A DNA stretch of 64,000 nt, taken from DATHBD01 sp035296325. Lineage in GTDB: Bacteria > Actinomycetota > Actinomycetes > Mycobacteriales > Micromonosporaceae. Under the pieces are notes generated by a model, which was not told the origin of the DNA, searched no databases, and saw nothing but the letters and a program-made list of their open reading frames with translations. How positions within the stretch are numbered: position 1 is the stretch's first letter; each line of letters opens with the position of its first letter. The DNA is taken from assembly GCA_035296325.1 (NCBI GenBank), contig DATHBD010000032.1, positions 62,001 through 126,000 of the forward strand, written 5' to 3'. Made by a program: the position numbers and the translations under genes. Of the stretch, positions 7,201 through 15,647 are shown in pieces.

Positions 7201-8617
7201 TCACCGCGTCGGTGTCGCCGCGCGCGATCCGGGCGATGTTGTCGAGCCCTTCGTTGCCTTCGGTGAAGTACGCCGAGTGCACGTCCACCGGCCGTCCCGG
7301 GTCACCCGCGTCGGCGGCGAACACCCGCCCGCCGAACCGGTCGCTGTTCGGGTCGGTGCCGAACCACTGCTCGTCGGGCGGGCCGGTCTGCCCGAATACG
7401 AACGGATCCCGGACAACGCTGGCGGCCCGCAGCGCGGTGATCGGGTCGCCGACGGCGGTGCTGGACCAGACGTGCCCCGCCGGCATTCCGAGCTCGGCAG
7501 CGCGGTCCACCCCGACACCGGGGCTGCCCACGAAGATGAGGTCGTCGGCGGCGAGCGGATGGTCCTCCGCGGTCATCCCGACGACCAGCGAGCCATAGCT
7601 GTGCCCCAGCACGGTGTGGTGCACCGGGCCGTCATGGGTGGCGCGCAGCCCGGCGGCGAACCGGGTGAGGGCGGGCTCGGCCCGCTCCGCCGGGCGGGTC
7701 GAGGCGGCGGCGGCCACGTCGCCCGGGGCGTCGTAGCCCAGCCACACCACCACCGCGGTGGTCTCGGACGGGACCGTCGCGTGCGCCACGATCCGGTCTG
7801 CCCGTTCCATCAGCCGGCCCAGGGTGCGGACGGATTCGCTGGTGCCCGGCACGTAGGTGAGGACGTTGTCGGCCCGGTCCGGGTTACCGGTCGCCACCAC
7901 CGCGCGACCGCCCTCCGGGTCGAGCGCCAGCAGGTACGCCCGGGCCGGCCGATCGGTCGCGAGGCGCGCCCGCAACGCGTCCAGGCCCGGCGTGTCACCC
8001 AGCAGCAGCCGGTTGGCGGTATCCCGGGCGGCCGCCGGCACACCGTCCAGCGCACCGATCCGGGCCGGTTCGCAGGCGAGCAGGGAACGCCGTTCCGACT
8101 CGGAGAGCCCGAGCCACCATCGGTGCACGGCGACCGGATCCGCGCCGCTCTGCGGGATCGGGCCCGGCCGGCACCCGCCCGGGTCATCCAGGCGGAACGC
8201 CGGCACCAGATCGTGCAGTCTGCGGGCGGCTTCCGCCTCGGCCGCACCGGCCAGATCGAGGATCGCCGCGAAGCCGGTGGTGGCTTGCGTGCCGATCGGC
8301 ATACCCGGCCCGGCCGGGTCGTCGGTCAGATCGGTCAGCGCGGCCCGGGCCCGGCCGAGCGCGGCGGCGTACTCGGCCAGGACCTGGTCCGCGGCCAGGA
8401 GTGGCGGCGCGAGGTGCGCGACGGTGTCGTGCAGGCGCTGCAGCTGCGCCCCGGCCGCCGCGCCGGCCGCGCCACGCCAACCAGCGCGGAGCCGGCCGGT
8501 GAGGGCGGCCGCGTCCTCCGCGTGGTCGGCGAGGCGGGTGGCCAGCGCGCGCAGCGCCGAGCAGGTCTGCAGCCACGCGTCGGGGCTCGCACCAGGTAAC
8601 CGCACCGGAGTCACCAC
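7187..8617 (-). CDS. DUF1023 alpha/beta hydrolase, probably type VII secretion-linked
   Basis: A 476-residue actinobacterial protein. The N-terminal 130 residues are helical and Ala-rich, like a WXG100-type bundle. The C-terminal half is a DUF1023 alpha/beta hydrolase with the nucleophile elbow GHSYGS, an acidic residue in VGSPGVGVDRA and a late His region (DVHSAYF). The substrate is unknown. It starts GTG 8617, overlapping the stop of the upstream small helical gene by 7 bases, so the two are translationally coupled. This pairing of a WXG100-like protein with a DUF1023 hydrolase is common in actinobacteria and suggests an exported or envelope-associated enzyme. The 3' end overlaps glmS by 14 bases. 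Confidence 0.85.
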   Translation of the reverse strand: MVTPVRLPGASPDAWLQTCSALRALATRLADHAEDAAALTGRLRAGWRGAAGAAAGAQLQRLHDTVAHLAPPLLAADQVLAEYAAALGRARAALTDLTDDPAGPGMPIGTQATTGFAAILDLAGAAEAEAARRLHDLVPAFRLDDPGGCRPGPIPQSGADPVAVHRWWLGLSESERRSLLACEPARIGALDGVPAAARDTANRLLLGDTPGLDALRARLATDRPARAYLLALDPEGGRAVVATGNPDRADNVLTYVPGTSESVRTLGRLMERADRIVAHATVPSETTAVVVWLGYDAPGDVAAAASTRPAERAEPALTRFAAGLRATHDGPVHHTVLGHSYGSLVVGMTAEDHPLAADDLIFVGSPGVGVDRAAELGMPAGHVWSSTAVGDPITALRAASVVRDPFVFGQTGPPDEQWFGTDPNSDRFGGRVFAADAGDPGRPVDVHSAYFTEGNEGLDNIARIARGDTDAVTTRR

Positions 8618-8907
8618 GACCGGAACCCGTCGGCGCTTTCGTACGCCGCGGCGGCTCGACGCACCCGCGCCGCCGTGTCCCGGTAGGCGTCCGCGGTGTC
8701 CGCCACAGCCCGGTCCGCCGCCGACAGCAACGCCACAAGCGCCGCGCTCACCGCGGCGGCGCCGTCCGCGGGCGGTGCGGCCGAGGAGCGGGCCGCCGTC
8801 GCGCCACCGAGGCCGGTGGCGAACTCCTCCATCATGGCCGCGACTTTGTGCAGCTCAGCCGGGGAAACCCTGATCAGAGCGCGCAACGTGCCGGTGCGTT
8901 CGGTCAT
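8611..8907 (-). CDS. WXG100/EspC-like small helical protein
   Basis: A 98-residue, Ala-rich, all-helical product beginning MTERTGTLRALIRVSPAEL and ending SADGFRSW. Size, composition and the downstream DUF1023 partner fit the excreted type VII (ESX-like) small proteins, but a central WxG turn is not present, so the family call rests on context. The ATG is at 8907. The stop overlaps the DUF1023 start. No ESX core secretion genes are in the window, so the export route is not shown. Confidence 0.65.
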   Translation of the reverse strand: MTERTGTLRALIRVSPAELHKVAAMMEEFATGLGGATAARSSAAPPADGAAAVSAALVALLSAADRAVADTADAYRDTAARVRRAAAAYESADGFRSW

Positions 8908-9117
8908 GTCGCACGACGCTACGGGCCGGCGACCGGGTACCGGAATGGCTGTGGACATGGCTTCCCCGAGGCGCCGCGCCGCCATCCACAGGTCTTGCGC
9001 GGCGTACCCGCCGTCAGCTATGCCGCGGTGGTGTCCGGGCGGGCGGCTCCCCGCCGCTTCACGGAGCGCAGGGGAGCCGGGGTGCGCGAGGCGGGTCGGG
9101 CATGCCAGGGTTAGGAC

Positions 9118-9555
9118 GTGATCGTCGCGGTTGGGATTGATGTCGTCCTCGTCGACCGGTTCGCCAGCGCGTTGAGCCGCACGCCGCTGCTCGCCGACCG
9201 GCTCTTCACCGAGGCGGAGCGACTCACCCGGTCGGGCAATCCGCGGTCGCCGGAGTCGCTGGCGGCCCGGTTCGCGGCGAAGGAGGCGGTCGCCAAGGCG
9301 CTCGGCGCCCCGGCCGGCCTGCACTGGTACGACTGTGAGATCGTCACCGATCCGGACGGTCGACCATGGCTCACGGTGTCCGGTACCGTCGCGGCTGTTG
9401 CCGCGGAGCGTGGCATCACCCGTTGGCACCTGTCGCTGTCCCACGACGGCGGCATCGCCTCGGCAATGGTGGTGGCCGAGCACCTCCCCGGCACCGCGCC
9501 GCCGGGGGAGGGCTCGACCGGTGCGGAGCGCTCGACCGACCCGGGGGAGAGCTGA
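9118..9555 (+). CDS. acpS: Holo-[acyl-carrier-protein] synthase
   Basis: Transfers 4'-phosphopantetheine from CoA to a serine of apo-ACP, activating fatty-acid carrier protein. The 145-residue protein has both family motifs: the N-terminal metal-binding GIDVVLVDRF and the central ARFAAKEAVAKALG, where the Glu also binds magnesium. The C-terminus carries about 20 extra, Gly/Ser/Glu-rich residues. The GTG at 9118 has CAGGG at 9106-9110. It is the first gene of a dense forward run to tsaD, with only one base between its stop and the next start. Confidence 0.92.
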   Translation: MIVAVGIDVVLVDRFASALSRTPLLADRLFTEAERLTRSGNPRSPESLAARFAAKEAVAKALGAPAGLHWYDCEIVTDPDGRPWLTVSGTVAAVAAERGITRWHLSLSHDGGIASAMVVAEHLPGTAPPGEGSTGAERSTDPGES

Positions 9556-9556
9556 C

Positions 9557-11032
9557 GTGCGGGATGCGTGGCGGGCGGCTGACATCCGGGCCGCCGAGCA
9601 GGCGCTGATGGCGACGCTGCCGGAGGGTGCGTTGATGCGGCGGGCGGCGGCCGGGCTGGCCCGTCGCTGCGCGCTGCTGCTCGCGCAGCGGCCCGGCGGC
9701 GTGTACGGCGGTTCGGTCCTGCTGCTGGTCGGTGCCGGGAACAACGGTGGGGACGCCCTGTACGCCGGAGCCGCGCTGGCCCGGCGCGGCGCCTCGGTCG
9801 CCGCGCTGGTGCTCGACCCGCACCGCGTGCACGCTGGCGGGATGGCCTACATGCAGGCGGCCGGTGGCCGGATCGTGGACCGGGTTCCGGCCGCCGTCGA
9901 CCTCGTCATGGACGGGATCGTCGGGATCGGCGGCCACGGCGGCCTGCGCCCGGACGCTGCCGAGGTCCTTCGGCAGGCGTGCGCGGCGCACGCCCGCGAC
10001 GGCGGGGCACCGACCGTGGTCGCCGTGGACGTGCCTTCCGGGATCGCCGTCGACACCGGTGCGGTCAGCGGCGACGTGGTCCGGGCCGACGTCACGGTCA
10101 CCTTCGGCGCTGCCAAGCCGGGCCTGCTGGTCGGGCCCGCGGTGCGCCACGCCGGCCTGGTCGAACTCGTGGACATCGGGCTCGGCCCCTGGTTGCGGGG
10201 TGACCCGGCGTTGCGGGTGCCGGATTCGGCGGACATCGCCGCCTGGTGGCCACGACCCGGCGCGGACGACGACAAGTACACCCGTGGTGTGGTCGGGGTG
10301 GCGACGGGCTCGGCGCAGTACCCCGGCGCCGCCGTGCTCTCGGTGACCGGCGCGCTGGCCGGCCCGGCCGGGCTGGTGCGGTACGCAGGTGCCGCCGCGC
10401 CCGGCGTGCGGGACCGGCACCCCACCGTCATCGCCGGCGATCGGGTGGCCGACGCGGGCCGGGTGCAGGCGTGGACGTGCGGGTCGGGGCTCGGCACCGA
10501 CGAACGGGCCGAGGCCGAACTGCGGGCGGTGCTGGCCGCGCCGGTGCCGGTCTGTCTGGACGCCGACGCGCTCACCCTCCTGGTGAACGGCTCGATGGCG
10601 GACCTGCTCCGCAGTCGGCGGGCGGCGACCGTGCTCACCCCGCACGACCGGGAGTTCGCCCGGCTGGCCGGCAGTGGGCCGGGCGAGGACCGGGTCGAGT
10701 CGGCGCTGAGCCTGGCGGCGAAGACCAACGCGACCGTGCTGCTCAAGGGCGACCGGACGGTCGTGGCCACACCGGACGGTCGGGCGTTCGTCAACCCCAC
10801 CGGCTCCTCCGTGCTCGCCACCGGAGGTACCGGCGATGTACTGGCCGGGCTGCTCGGTTCCCTGCTCGCCGCGGGGGTGCCGGCGGCGCGGGCCGCGCTC
10901 GCCGCCGCGTACGCCCATGGGCTGGCCGGCCGGCACGCCGCAGCGGGTGGGCCGGTGACCGCCGCCGACGTGGCCCGGTCGCTCCGCCCGGTGATCGCCG
11001 ACCTGCACAGTGGAGGCCCTGGTGCGGCGTAG
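9557..11032 (+). CDS. nnrDE: Bifunctional NAD(P)H-hydrate epimerase / ADP-dependent NAD(P)H-hydrate dehydratase
   Basis: Repairs hydrated NADH and NADPH. The 491-residue protein is the usual bacterial fusion. Residues 1-215 are the YjeF_N epimerase domain, with LVGAGNNGGDALYAGAALAR and a VAVDVPSGIAVDTG loop. The C-terminal half is a ribokinase-like dehydratase with LDADALTLL, VLTPHDREFARL and the nucleotide motif ATGGTGDVLAGLLG. The GTG at 9557 is supported by GGGGGAGAG at 9543-9550; a longer frame extends into acpS but lacks a site. The 3' end overlaps the next gene by 11 bases. Confidence 0.94.
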   Translation: MRDAWRAADIRAAEQALMATLPEGALMRRAAAGLARRCALLLAQRPGGVYGGSVLLLVGAGNNGGDALYAGAALARRGASVAALVLDPHRVHAGGMAYMQAAGGRIVDRVPAAVDLVMDGIVGIGGHGGLRPDAAEVLRQACAAHARDGGAPTVVAVDVPSGIAVDTGAVSGDVVRADVTVTFGAAKPGLLVGPAVRHAGLVELVDIGLGPWLRGDPALRVPDSADIAAWWPRPGADDDKYTRGVVGVATGSAQYPGAAVLSVTGALAGPAGLVRYAGAAAPGVRDRHPTVIAGDRVADAGRVQAWTCGSGLGTDERAEAELRAVLAAPVPVCLDADALTLLVNGSMADLLRSRRAATVLTPHDREFARLAGSGPGEDRVESALSLAAKTNATVLLKGDRTVVATPDGRAFVNPTGSSVLATGGTGDVLAGLLGSLLAAGVPAARAALAAAYAHGLAGRHAAAGGPVTAADVARSLRPVIADLHSGGPGAA

Positions 11033-11783
11033 TCGGAGGCTGATCCTGACGATGGGCGTGGTGGCGGCGTTGACCGGCTGCACCACGCAGTCGCCCGCCC
11101 GGCCTGCGCCGACGGCTTCCTCGGCGCTGTCGGCGTCGCCCGTGCTGTCCGTGCCGGCCGACCCGGCCGACCTGCTCGTGCCTGCGGCCACCGCGCTGAC
11201 CGGCAAGAACCTGCGGTTCTCCCTCGGCACCCCCAACGACCGGGAAGAGGGCCGGTACGACGCGGCCTCCGGACTGGCGTCGTTGCGGCGGACCCGGGAC
11301 GGCCGGCGGCTGGAGACCATCACCGCCGGCCCGGAGCTCTACCTCCTCGGGGTGGCACCGGACGGTTCGGTCCTGCGGGTCGATGTCGCCCGGCTGCCGG
11401 ACAGCCACGGGCTGGTGCCGCTGGCCGACCCGCTCGCGGCGCTGCGCCTGATCACCGGCGTCACCGAGGTGCAGCGCACCTCCGACGGGTACTCCGGCCG
11501 GATCGACCTGACCCGGGTCGACCCGGGGCCCTCGCCGGCCACCCAGCGGATCGTGGCCCGGTTCCTGGGCGCCGCGGCCGAGCGCGCCGGCTCGGTGCCG
11601 TTCACCGCGCGGGTGGACGCACAGGGGCGACTGGAGTACTTCCGGGCGACGTTCCCGCGTCCGGAGCCGGCGCAGGGCCTGGAGTACGAGTTCACCGTGT
11701 TGGAGGTGGGCGGCACCGCGAGCGTGGGCCGACCCGCCGGCCCGCAGGTCGTTGATGCCCCCTCCGGGGTCTACGCCCCTTGA
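11022..11783 (+). CDS. Putative lipoprotein, LppX/LprAFG-like
   Basis: A 253-residue exported protein. Start GTG 11022 is chosen because GGAGG (11012-11016) is 5 bases upstream; GTG 11010 is an alternative. The first 20 residues are a lipoprotein signal with lipobox LTGC followed by TTQSP and a Pro/Ser linker. The remaining 200 residues have the pattern of mycobacterial LppX/LprG lipid-binding lipoproteins (ADLLVPAATALTGKNLRFSL near the start), but identity is low and lipid binding is only a guess. It overlaps nnrDE by 11 bases and sits before alr in an envelope-related operon. Confidence 0.7.
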   Translation: MRRSRRLILTMGVVAALTGCTTQSPARPAPTASSALSASPVLSVPADPADLLVPAATALTGKNLRFSLGTPNDREEGRYDAASGLASLRRTRDGRRLETITAGPELYLLGVAPDGSVLRVDVARLPDSHGLVPLADPLAALRLITGVTEVQRTSDGYSGRIDLTRVDPGPSPATQRIVARFLGAAAERAGSVPFTARVDAQGRLEYFRATFPRPEPAQGLEYEFTVLEVGGTASVGRPAGPQVVDAPSGVYAP

Positions 11784-11807
11784 CCGGGCTGGCCGGCCCG
11801 CGCTGGT

Positions 11808-11813
11808 TACGCT
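11808..11813 (+). promoter_or_regulatory. Possible -10 box before alr
   Basis: TACGCT lies 6 bases before the alr ATG, and no Shine-Dalgarno is present. This suggests an additional leaderless start for alr inside the operon. TTGACC at 11780-11785 is too far away (22 bases) to be a standard -35. Confidence 0.35.
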
Positions 11814-11819
11814 TTCCCC

Positions 11820-12941
11820 ATGTGGCAGACGGAGATCCGGATCGACCTCGACGCCATCACCGGCAACGTGGCCCGGCTGCGCGCCGGCACGTCCGCGGAG
11901 GTGATGGCCGTGGTCAAGGCGGACGGGTACGGCCACGGCATGGTCCCGGCGGCGCGGGCCGCCCTGGCCGGCGGGGCGACCTGGCTCGGCGTCTGCACGC
12001 TGGACGAGGCCCTGGCGTTGCGTGCCGCCGGCATCACCGCGCCGGTGCTGGCCTGGCTGCTCGCGCCGGGGCTGCCGCTGCACCGGGCGGTCAGCGCCGA
12101 TGTGGACCTCTCCGCGGCCTCGCTGGCCGGGCTTGCCGAGCTGGTCGAGGCGGGCCGCCTGGCCGGGCGGCCGACCCGGGTGCACCTCAAGGCGGACACC
12201 GGTCTGGGGCGCGGCGGCGCGGGGCTGGCGGACTGGCCGGCACTTGTGGAGGCCGCGGCGAAGGCGCAGGCGGACGGTGCGATCGAGGTGGTCGGGGTGT
12301 GGAGCCACTTCGCCAACGCCGATGCCCCGGAACATCCCACAAACAACGGTCAGCTCACCGCGTTCCGCGCGGCGGTGGCCGCCGCGGAGGCGGCCGGGTT
12401 GACGCCGCGCTACCGCCACCTCGCGAACTCGGCCGCCACCCTGGTCCGCCCGGACACCCACTTCAACCTGGTGCGGCCCGGCCTGGCGGTCTACGGCCTG
12501 TCCCCGATGCCGGGCCGCGCGGCGGAGTTCGGTCTGCGACCCGCGATGAGCGTCCGGGCCCGGGTGGCCCTCGCCAAGCGGGTGCCGGCCGGTCAGGGTG
12601 TGTCCTACGGGCACGCGTACACGACCGACCGGGAGACCACGCTGGCGCTGATCCCGCTGGGGTACGCCGACGGGGTGCCGCGGATCGCCGGCAACGCGGG
12701 GCCGGTGGCGCTCGGCGGGCGGGTGCGCCACATCGCCGGCCGGGTCTGCATGGACCAGATCGTGCTGGACTGCGGGGACGCGCCGGTGGCGGCCGGTGAC
12801 GTCGCGGTGCTGATCGGGCCGGGGCCGGGTGAGCCGACCGCCGACGACTGGGCCGAGGTCTGTGCCACGATCAACTACGAGATCGTGACCCGGATGGGGA
12901 GTTCCCGCGTTCCGAGGGTCTACCAGGGGGGCGCGCCGTGA
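11820..12941 (+). CDS. alr: Alanine racemase
   Basis: PLP-dependent interconversion of L- and D-alanine, supplying D-Ala for peptidoglycan. The 373-residue protein has the PLP lysine in VVKADGYGHG (Lys33), the opposing catalytic Tyr in SYGHAYT (Tyr263), the LGYADGVPR segment and a C-terminal YEIVTRMGSSRVPRVY close to the family norm. The ATG at 11820 has no ribosome-binding site and may be leaderless. Its stop codon overlaps the next start as GTGA, so the downstream hydrolase is translationally coupled. The position between acpS/nnrDE and the tsa genes is the conserved actinobacterial order. Confidence 0.97.
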   Translation: MWQTEIRIDLDAITGNVARLRAGTSAEVMAVVKADGYGHGMVPAARAALAGGATWLGVCTLDEALALRAAGITAPVLAWLLAPGLPLHRAVSADVDLSAASLAGLAELVEAGRLAGRPTRVHLKADTGLGRGGAGLADWPALVEAAAKAQADGAIEVVGVWSHFANADAPEHPTNNGQLTAFRAAVAAAEAAGLTPRYRHLANSAATLVRPDTHFNLVRPGLAVYGLSPMPGRAAEFGLRPAMSVRARVALAKRVPAGQGVSYGHAYTTDRETTLALIPLGYADGVPRIAGNAGPVALGGRVRHIAGRVCMDQIVLDCGDAPVAAGDVAVLIGPGPGEPTADDWAEVCATINYEIVTRMGSSRVPRVYQGGAP

Positions 12942-14008
12942 GCAGACCCGCGCCGCTGCGTCGCCCCACGACGCTGCTCGGATCGGTGCTCGGGTTGGCC
13001 GCCGCAGGCGTGGTTGCCGGGGTGGCCGGCGAGCGGTACCTGCTCCGCCGGTCGCGGCGCGGTGACGACCCGTACCTGGACGAGCCGTTCGACGACCTGC
13101 CTGCCTCACAGCGGCGCAGGGTGGTCACCTCCGACGGCGTCGACCTGCACGCGGAGGTGGTCGACGCCGACGAGCCGGGCGACCTCACCGTCGTGCTGGT
13201 GCACGGCTTCTGCCTGGACATGGGGACGTTCCACTTCCAGCGCCGGGATCTGCAGGGCCGCTACCGGATGGTGCTCTACGACCAGCCCGGCCACGGTGGC
13301 TCGGGGCGGCGGCCGCGTGGGGAGTACACGCTGGAGTCGCTCGGGCTGGCGCTGCGCAACGTGATCGAGGAGCTGGTGCCGACCGGGCGGATCGCGCTGG
13401 TCGGGCACTCCATGGGTGGTATGACGATCATGGCGCTGGCCGAGCAGTGGCCGGCGCTGTTCGCCGAGCGGGTGGCCGGTGTGGTGTTCATCTCCACCTC
13501 GGCCGGCCGCCTGGAGCAGGTGAACTTCCGGTTCCCCGACGTGTTCGCCCGGTTCCGCACCCCGATCTCGCCGCTGGTCCGCACCGCCGGTCCGATGACG
13601 GCGGCGGTGGTGGACCGGGCCCGGCACGCGTCGACGGACCTGGCCTGGCTGGTCACCCGCAAGTACGGGTTCGGGCCGGCCCGGCCCAGCCCCAGCCTGG
13701 TGTCCTACGTGGAGCGGATGAACTCCAAGACCTCCAGCGACGTGATGGCCCGGTACCTGCGGACGCTGTACTCACACTCCCGACTGGTCGTGCTCAGCGC
13801 CCTGGTGGATCTTCCCGTACTGGTGATCTGCGGCGACCACGACTTCCTCACTCCGCTGGAGGATTCGAAGGTGATCTGTCGCGTGCTTCCCGATGCCGAG
13901 CTCGTGGTCGTGCAGGGCGGTGGCCACGTCGCGTTGCTGGAGTACCCCGATGAGGTGAACGAAGCGTTGAACGGCTTCCTGGGCAAACTCGGCGGTGGTC
14001 ATGCGTGA
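12938..14008 (+). CDS. Alpha/beta hydrolase with N-terminal membrane segment
   Basis: A 356-residue protein. Residues about 10-28 form one hydrophobic helix (LLGSVLGLAAAGVVAGVAG), suggesting a membrane anchor or uncleaved signal. The rest is an alpha/beta hydrolase: oxyanion region VLVHGFCLDMG, nucleophile elbow GHSMGG (about Ser161), acid in VICGDHDFLTP and the catalytic His in GGGHVALLEYP. The substrate is unknown. It starts GTG 12938 within the alr stop and ends inside the tsaE start region, so it is embedded in the alr-tsa operon, its usual place in this group. Confidence 0.88.
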   Translation: MSRPAPLRRPTTLLGSVLGLAAAGVVAGVAGERYLLRRSRRGDDPYLDEPFDDLPASQRRRVVTSDGVDLHAEVVDADEPGDLTVVLVHGFCLDMGTFHFQRRDLQGRYRMVLYDQPGHGGSGRRPRGEYTLESLGLALRNVIEELVPTGRIALVGHSMGGMTIMALAEQWPALFAERVAGVVFISTSAGRLEQVNFRFPDVFARFRTPISPLVRTAGPMTAAVVDRARHASTDLAWLVTRKYGFGPARPSPSLVSYVERMNSKTSSDVMARYLRTLYSHSRLVVLSALVDLPVLVICGDHDFLTPLEDSKVICRVLPDAELVVVQGGGHVALLEYPDEVNEALNGFLGKLGGGHA

Positions 14009-14501
14009 GGTGCGTTGCCCGACCGTCGCCGACACCCGCACGCTGGGCCGGGCGCTGGCGCGGCTGCTGCGCGCGGGTGACCTGGTGATCCTCACCGGCC
14101 CGCTGGGCGCCGGCAAGACCGCCTTCGCCCAGGGCGTCGGCGCGGGGCTCGGCGTGCTCGGCGCGGTCACCTCCCCGACGTTCGTGATCGCCCGGGTGCA
14201 CCGCCCCGACCCGGCTCGCGGCGACCTTCCCATGGTGCACGTGGACGCGTACCGCCTCGGCGCGGTGGCCGACCCGCGCGCCGAGGTGGACGACCTCGAC
14301 CTGGACGCGTCCGTGGAGGACTCGGTCACCCTTGTCGAGTGGGGTGAGGGCATCGCCGAGCGGCTCGCCGAGGACTACCTCGAGGTCCGCATCGATCGGC
14401 GCGACGACGAGGCCCGGCTGGTCCACCTGGTCGGGCACGGAGCGGGCTGGGCGGGCCGGCTGGAGAGCCTCGATGCCGGCCGGGTCGGCCTGCCCGGTTA
14501 G
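14001..14501 (+). CDS. tsaE: tRNA t6A biosynthesis ATPase TsaE
   Basis: A small P-loop ATPase (166 residues) of the TsaB-TsaD-TsaE complex that installs threonylcarbamoyl-adenosine at A37 of ANN-decoding tRNAs. It shows Walker A GPLGAGKT near residues 33-40, SPTFVIAR in the switch region and the VHVDAYRLG segment with the family acidic residues. I use ATG 14001; GTG 13995 is two codons upstream and equally open. It overlaps the hydrolase stop by 8 bases. tsaB and tsaD follow, so the complex is encoded together. Confidence 0.95.
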   Translation: MREVRCPTVADTRTLGRALARLLRAGDLVILTGPLGAGKTAFAQGVGAGLGVLGAVTSPTFVIARVHRPDPARGDLPMVHVDAYRLGAVADPRAEVDDLDLDASVEDSVTLVEWGEGIAERLAEDYLEVRIDRRDDEARLVHLVGHGAGWAGRLESLDAGRVGLPG

Positions 14502-14504
14502 GCT
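14499..14504 (+). promoter_or_regulatory. Possible -10 box before tsaB
   Basis: TAGGCT spans the tsaE stop and lies 7 bases before GTG 14512. It could drive a leaderless tsaB transcript; the GGTTAGG within it could instead serve as a ribosome-binding site. Confidence 0.3.
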
Positions 14505-14511
14505 CGTGCCC

Positions 14512-15189
14512 GTGCTGGTGCTCGTGCTGGACTCGGCAACGCCCGCGGTGACCGCGGCGCTGGCCCGTATCGGATCAGGCCCCGGTGAGCCGGTCGACCT
14601 CCTCGCCACCCGGGTCACCGTGGACGCCCGGGCACACGCCGAGTTGCTGGCGCCGCAGGTGCAGGCGGTGCTCGACGCTGGCGGGGTGACGCCCGCGGAG
14701 TTGTCCGCGGTGGTCGCCGGTGTCGGGCCCGGTCCGTTCACCGGGCTGCGGGTCGGCCTGGTCACGGCGGTCGCCCTGGGGCAGGCGCTGAGCATCCCGA
14801 CGTACGGCGTGTGCTCGCTCGACGCCGTCGCCTTCGGGCAGCGCGGGCGGGTCCTGGTCGCCACGGATGCCCGCCGCAAGGAGGTGTACTGGGGCTGCTA
14901 CGCCGACGGCGTACGGCTGACCGGCCCGGACGTAAACCGCCCCGAGGCCGCGGCGCGCCGGGCGGCCGAGCTTGCGATGGAGCGCGCGGTCGGCGACGGC
15001 GCGCTGCGCTACGCCGAGGTGCTCGACGTGCCGGTCGCCGGGGAGCCGCGCTACCCGCAGGCCGCCGCACTCGCCGCGCTCGCCGCGGACCGGGTGCGCG
15101 GCGGTGCCCCGAGCGAACCGCTCACCCCGCTGTACCTGCGCCGCCCGGACGCCACCGTGCCCGGGGAGCGCAAGCCGGTCCGCACGTGA
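14512..15189 (+). CDS. tsaB: tRNA t6A biosynthesis protein TsaB
   Basis: An ASKHA-fold partner of TsaD that scaffolds the t6A synthase. The 225-residue protein opens VLVLDSATPAVTAAL and carries the family region VVAGVGPGPFTGLRVGL, with ATDARRKEVYW in the second half. It lacks the metal-binding histidines of TsaD, as expected for TsaB. GTG 14512 is the best start (GGTTAGG 9 bases upstream); GTG 14506 is possible. Its stop overlaps the rimI ATG by one base (TGATG). Confidence 0.95.
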   Translation: MLVLVLDSATPAVTAALARIGSGPGEPVDLLATRVTVDARAHAELLAPQVQAVLDAGGVTPAELSAVVAGVGPGPFTGLRVGLVTAVALGQALSIPTYGVCSLDAVAFGQRGRVLVATDARRKEVYWGCYADGVRLTGPDVNRPEAAARRAAELAMERAVGDGALRYAEVLDVPVAGEPRYPQAAALAALAADRVRGGAPSEPLTPLYLRRPDATVPGERKPVRT

Positions 15190-15647
15190 TGGCCACCGGC
15201 GTCACCCTGGCCCGGATGCGGTGGTGGCACATCGACGAGATCGTGCGGATCGAAGCGGATCTGTTCGGCCCGGAGCAGTGGTCGGCCGGGATGTTCTGGA
15301 ACGAACTCGCCAACGGCCACCACTACCTGGTCGCGTTGGACGACGCCGGCCGGGTGCTGGGCTACGCCGGCCTGTCGGCGACCCCGCCGGACGAGGCCTG
15401 GGTGCAGAACATCGCGGTGCGCTCCGACGCCCAGCGCCGCGGCGTGGGGCGGGCGCTGCTCGAGGCGTTGCTCGTGCAGGCCCGCCGGCTGGGCTGCCGG
15501 CGCACGCTGCTGGAGGTCGCCGTGGACAACGGGCCGGCGCAACGCCTGTACGACAGTTTCGGCTTCACCACCGTCGGCGTTCGGCGCGGTTACTACCAGC
15601 CCAGCAACACCGACGCCATGGTGATGCTGCGGATCGAGGAGGGCTGA
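15189..15647 (+). CDS. rimI: Ribosomal protein S18-alanine N-acetyltransferase (GNAT)
   Basis: A 152-residue GNAT acetyltransferase. The acetyl-CoA loop is RGVGRAL within IAVRSDAQRRGVGRALLE. The C-terminal part has NGPAQRLYDSFGF and GVRRGYY, as in RimI, which acetylates the N-terminal alanine of S18. RimI commonly sits between tsaB and tsaD, as here. Other N-alpha-acetyltransferase substrates are possible. The ATG at 15189 overlaps the tsaB stop; GTG 15186 is an alternative. The stop overlaps the tsaD ATG by one base. Confidence 0.92.
   Translation: MATGVTLARMRWWHIDEIVRIEADLFGPEQWSAGMFWNELANGHHYLVALDDAGRVLGYAGLSATPPDEAWVQNIAVRSDAQRRGVGRALLEALLVQARRLGCRRTLLEVAVDNGPAQRLYDSFGFTTVGVRRGYYQPSNTDAMVMLRIEEG

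Noticed and set aside
10791..13109. 772-codon reverse-strand frame across nnrDE, the lipoprotein and alr
   Set aside because: It spans several well-identified forward genes and its product is Arg/Pro/Gly-rich with no domain; typical antisense artefact of GC-biased codons.
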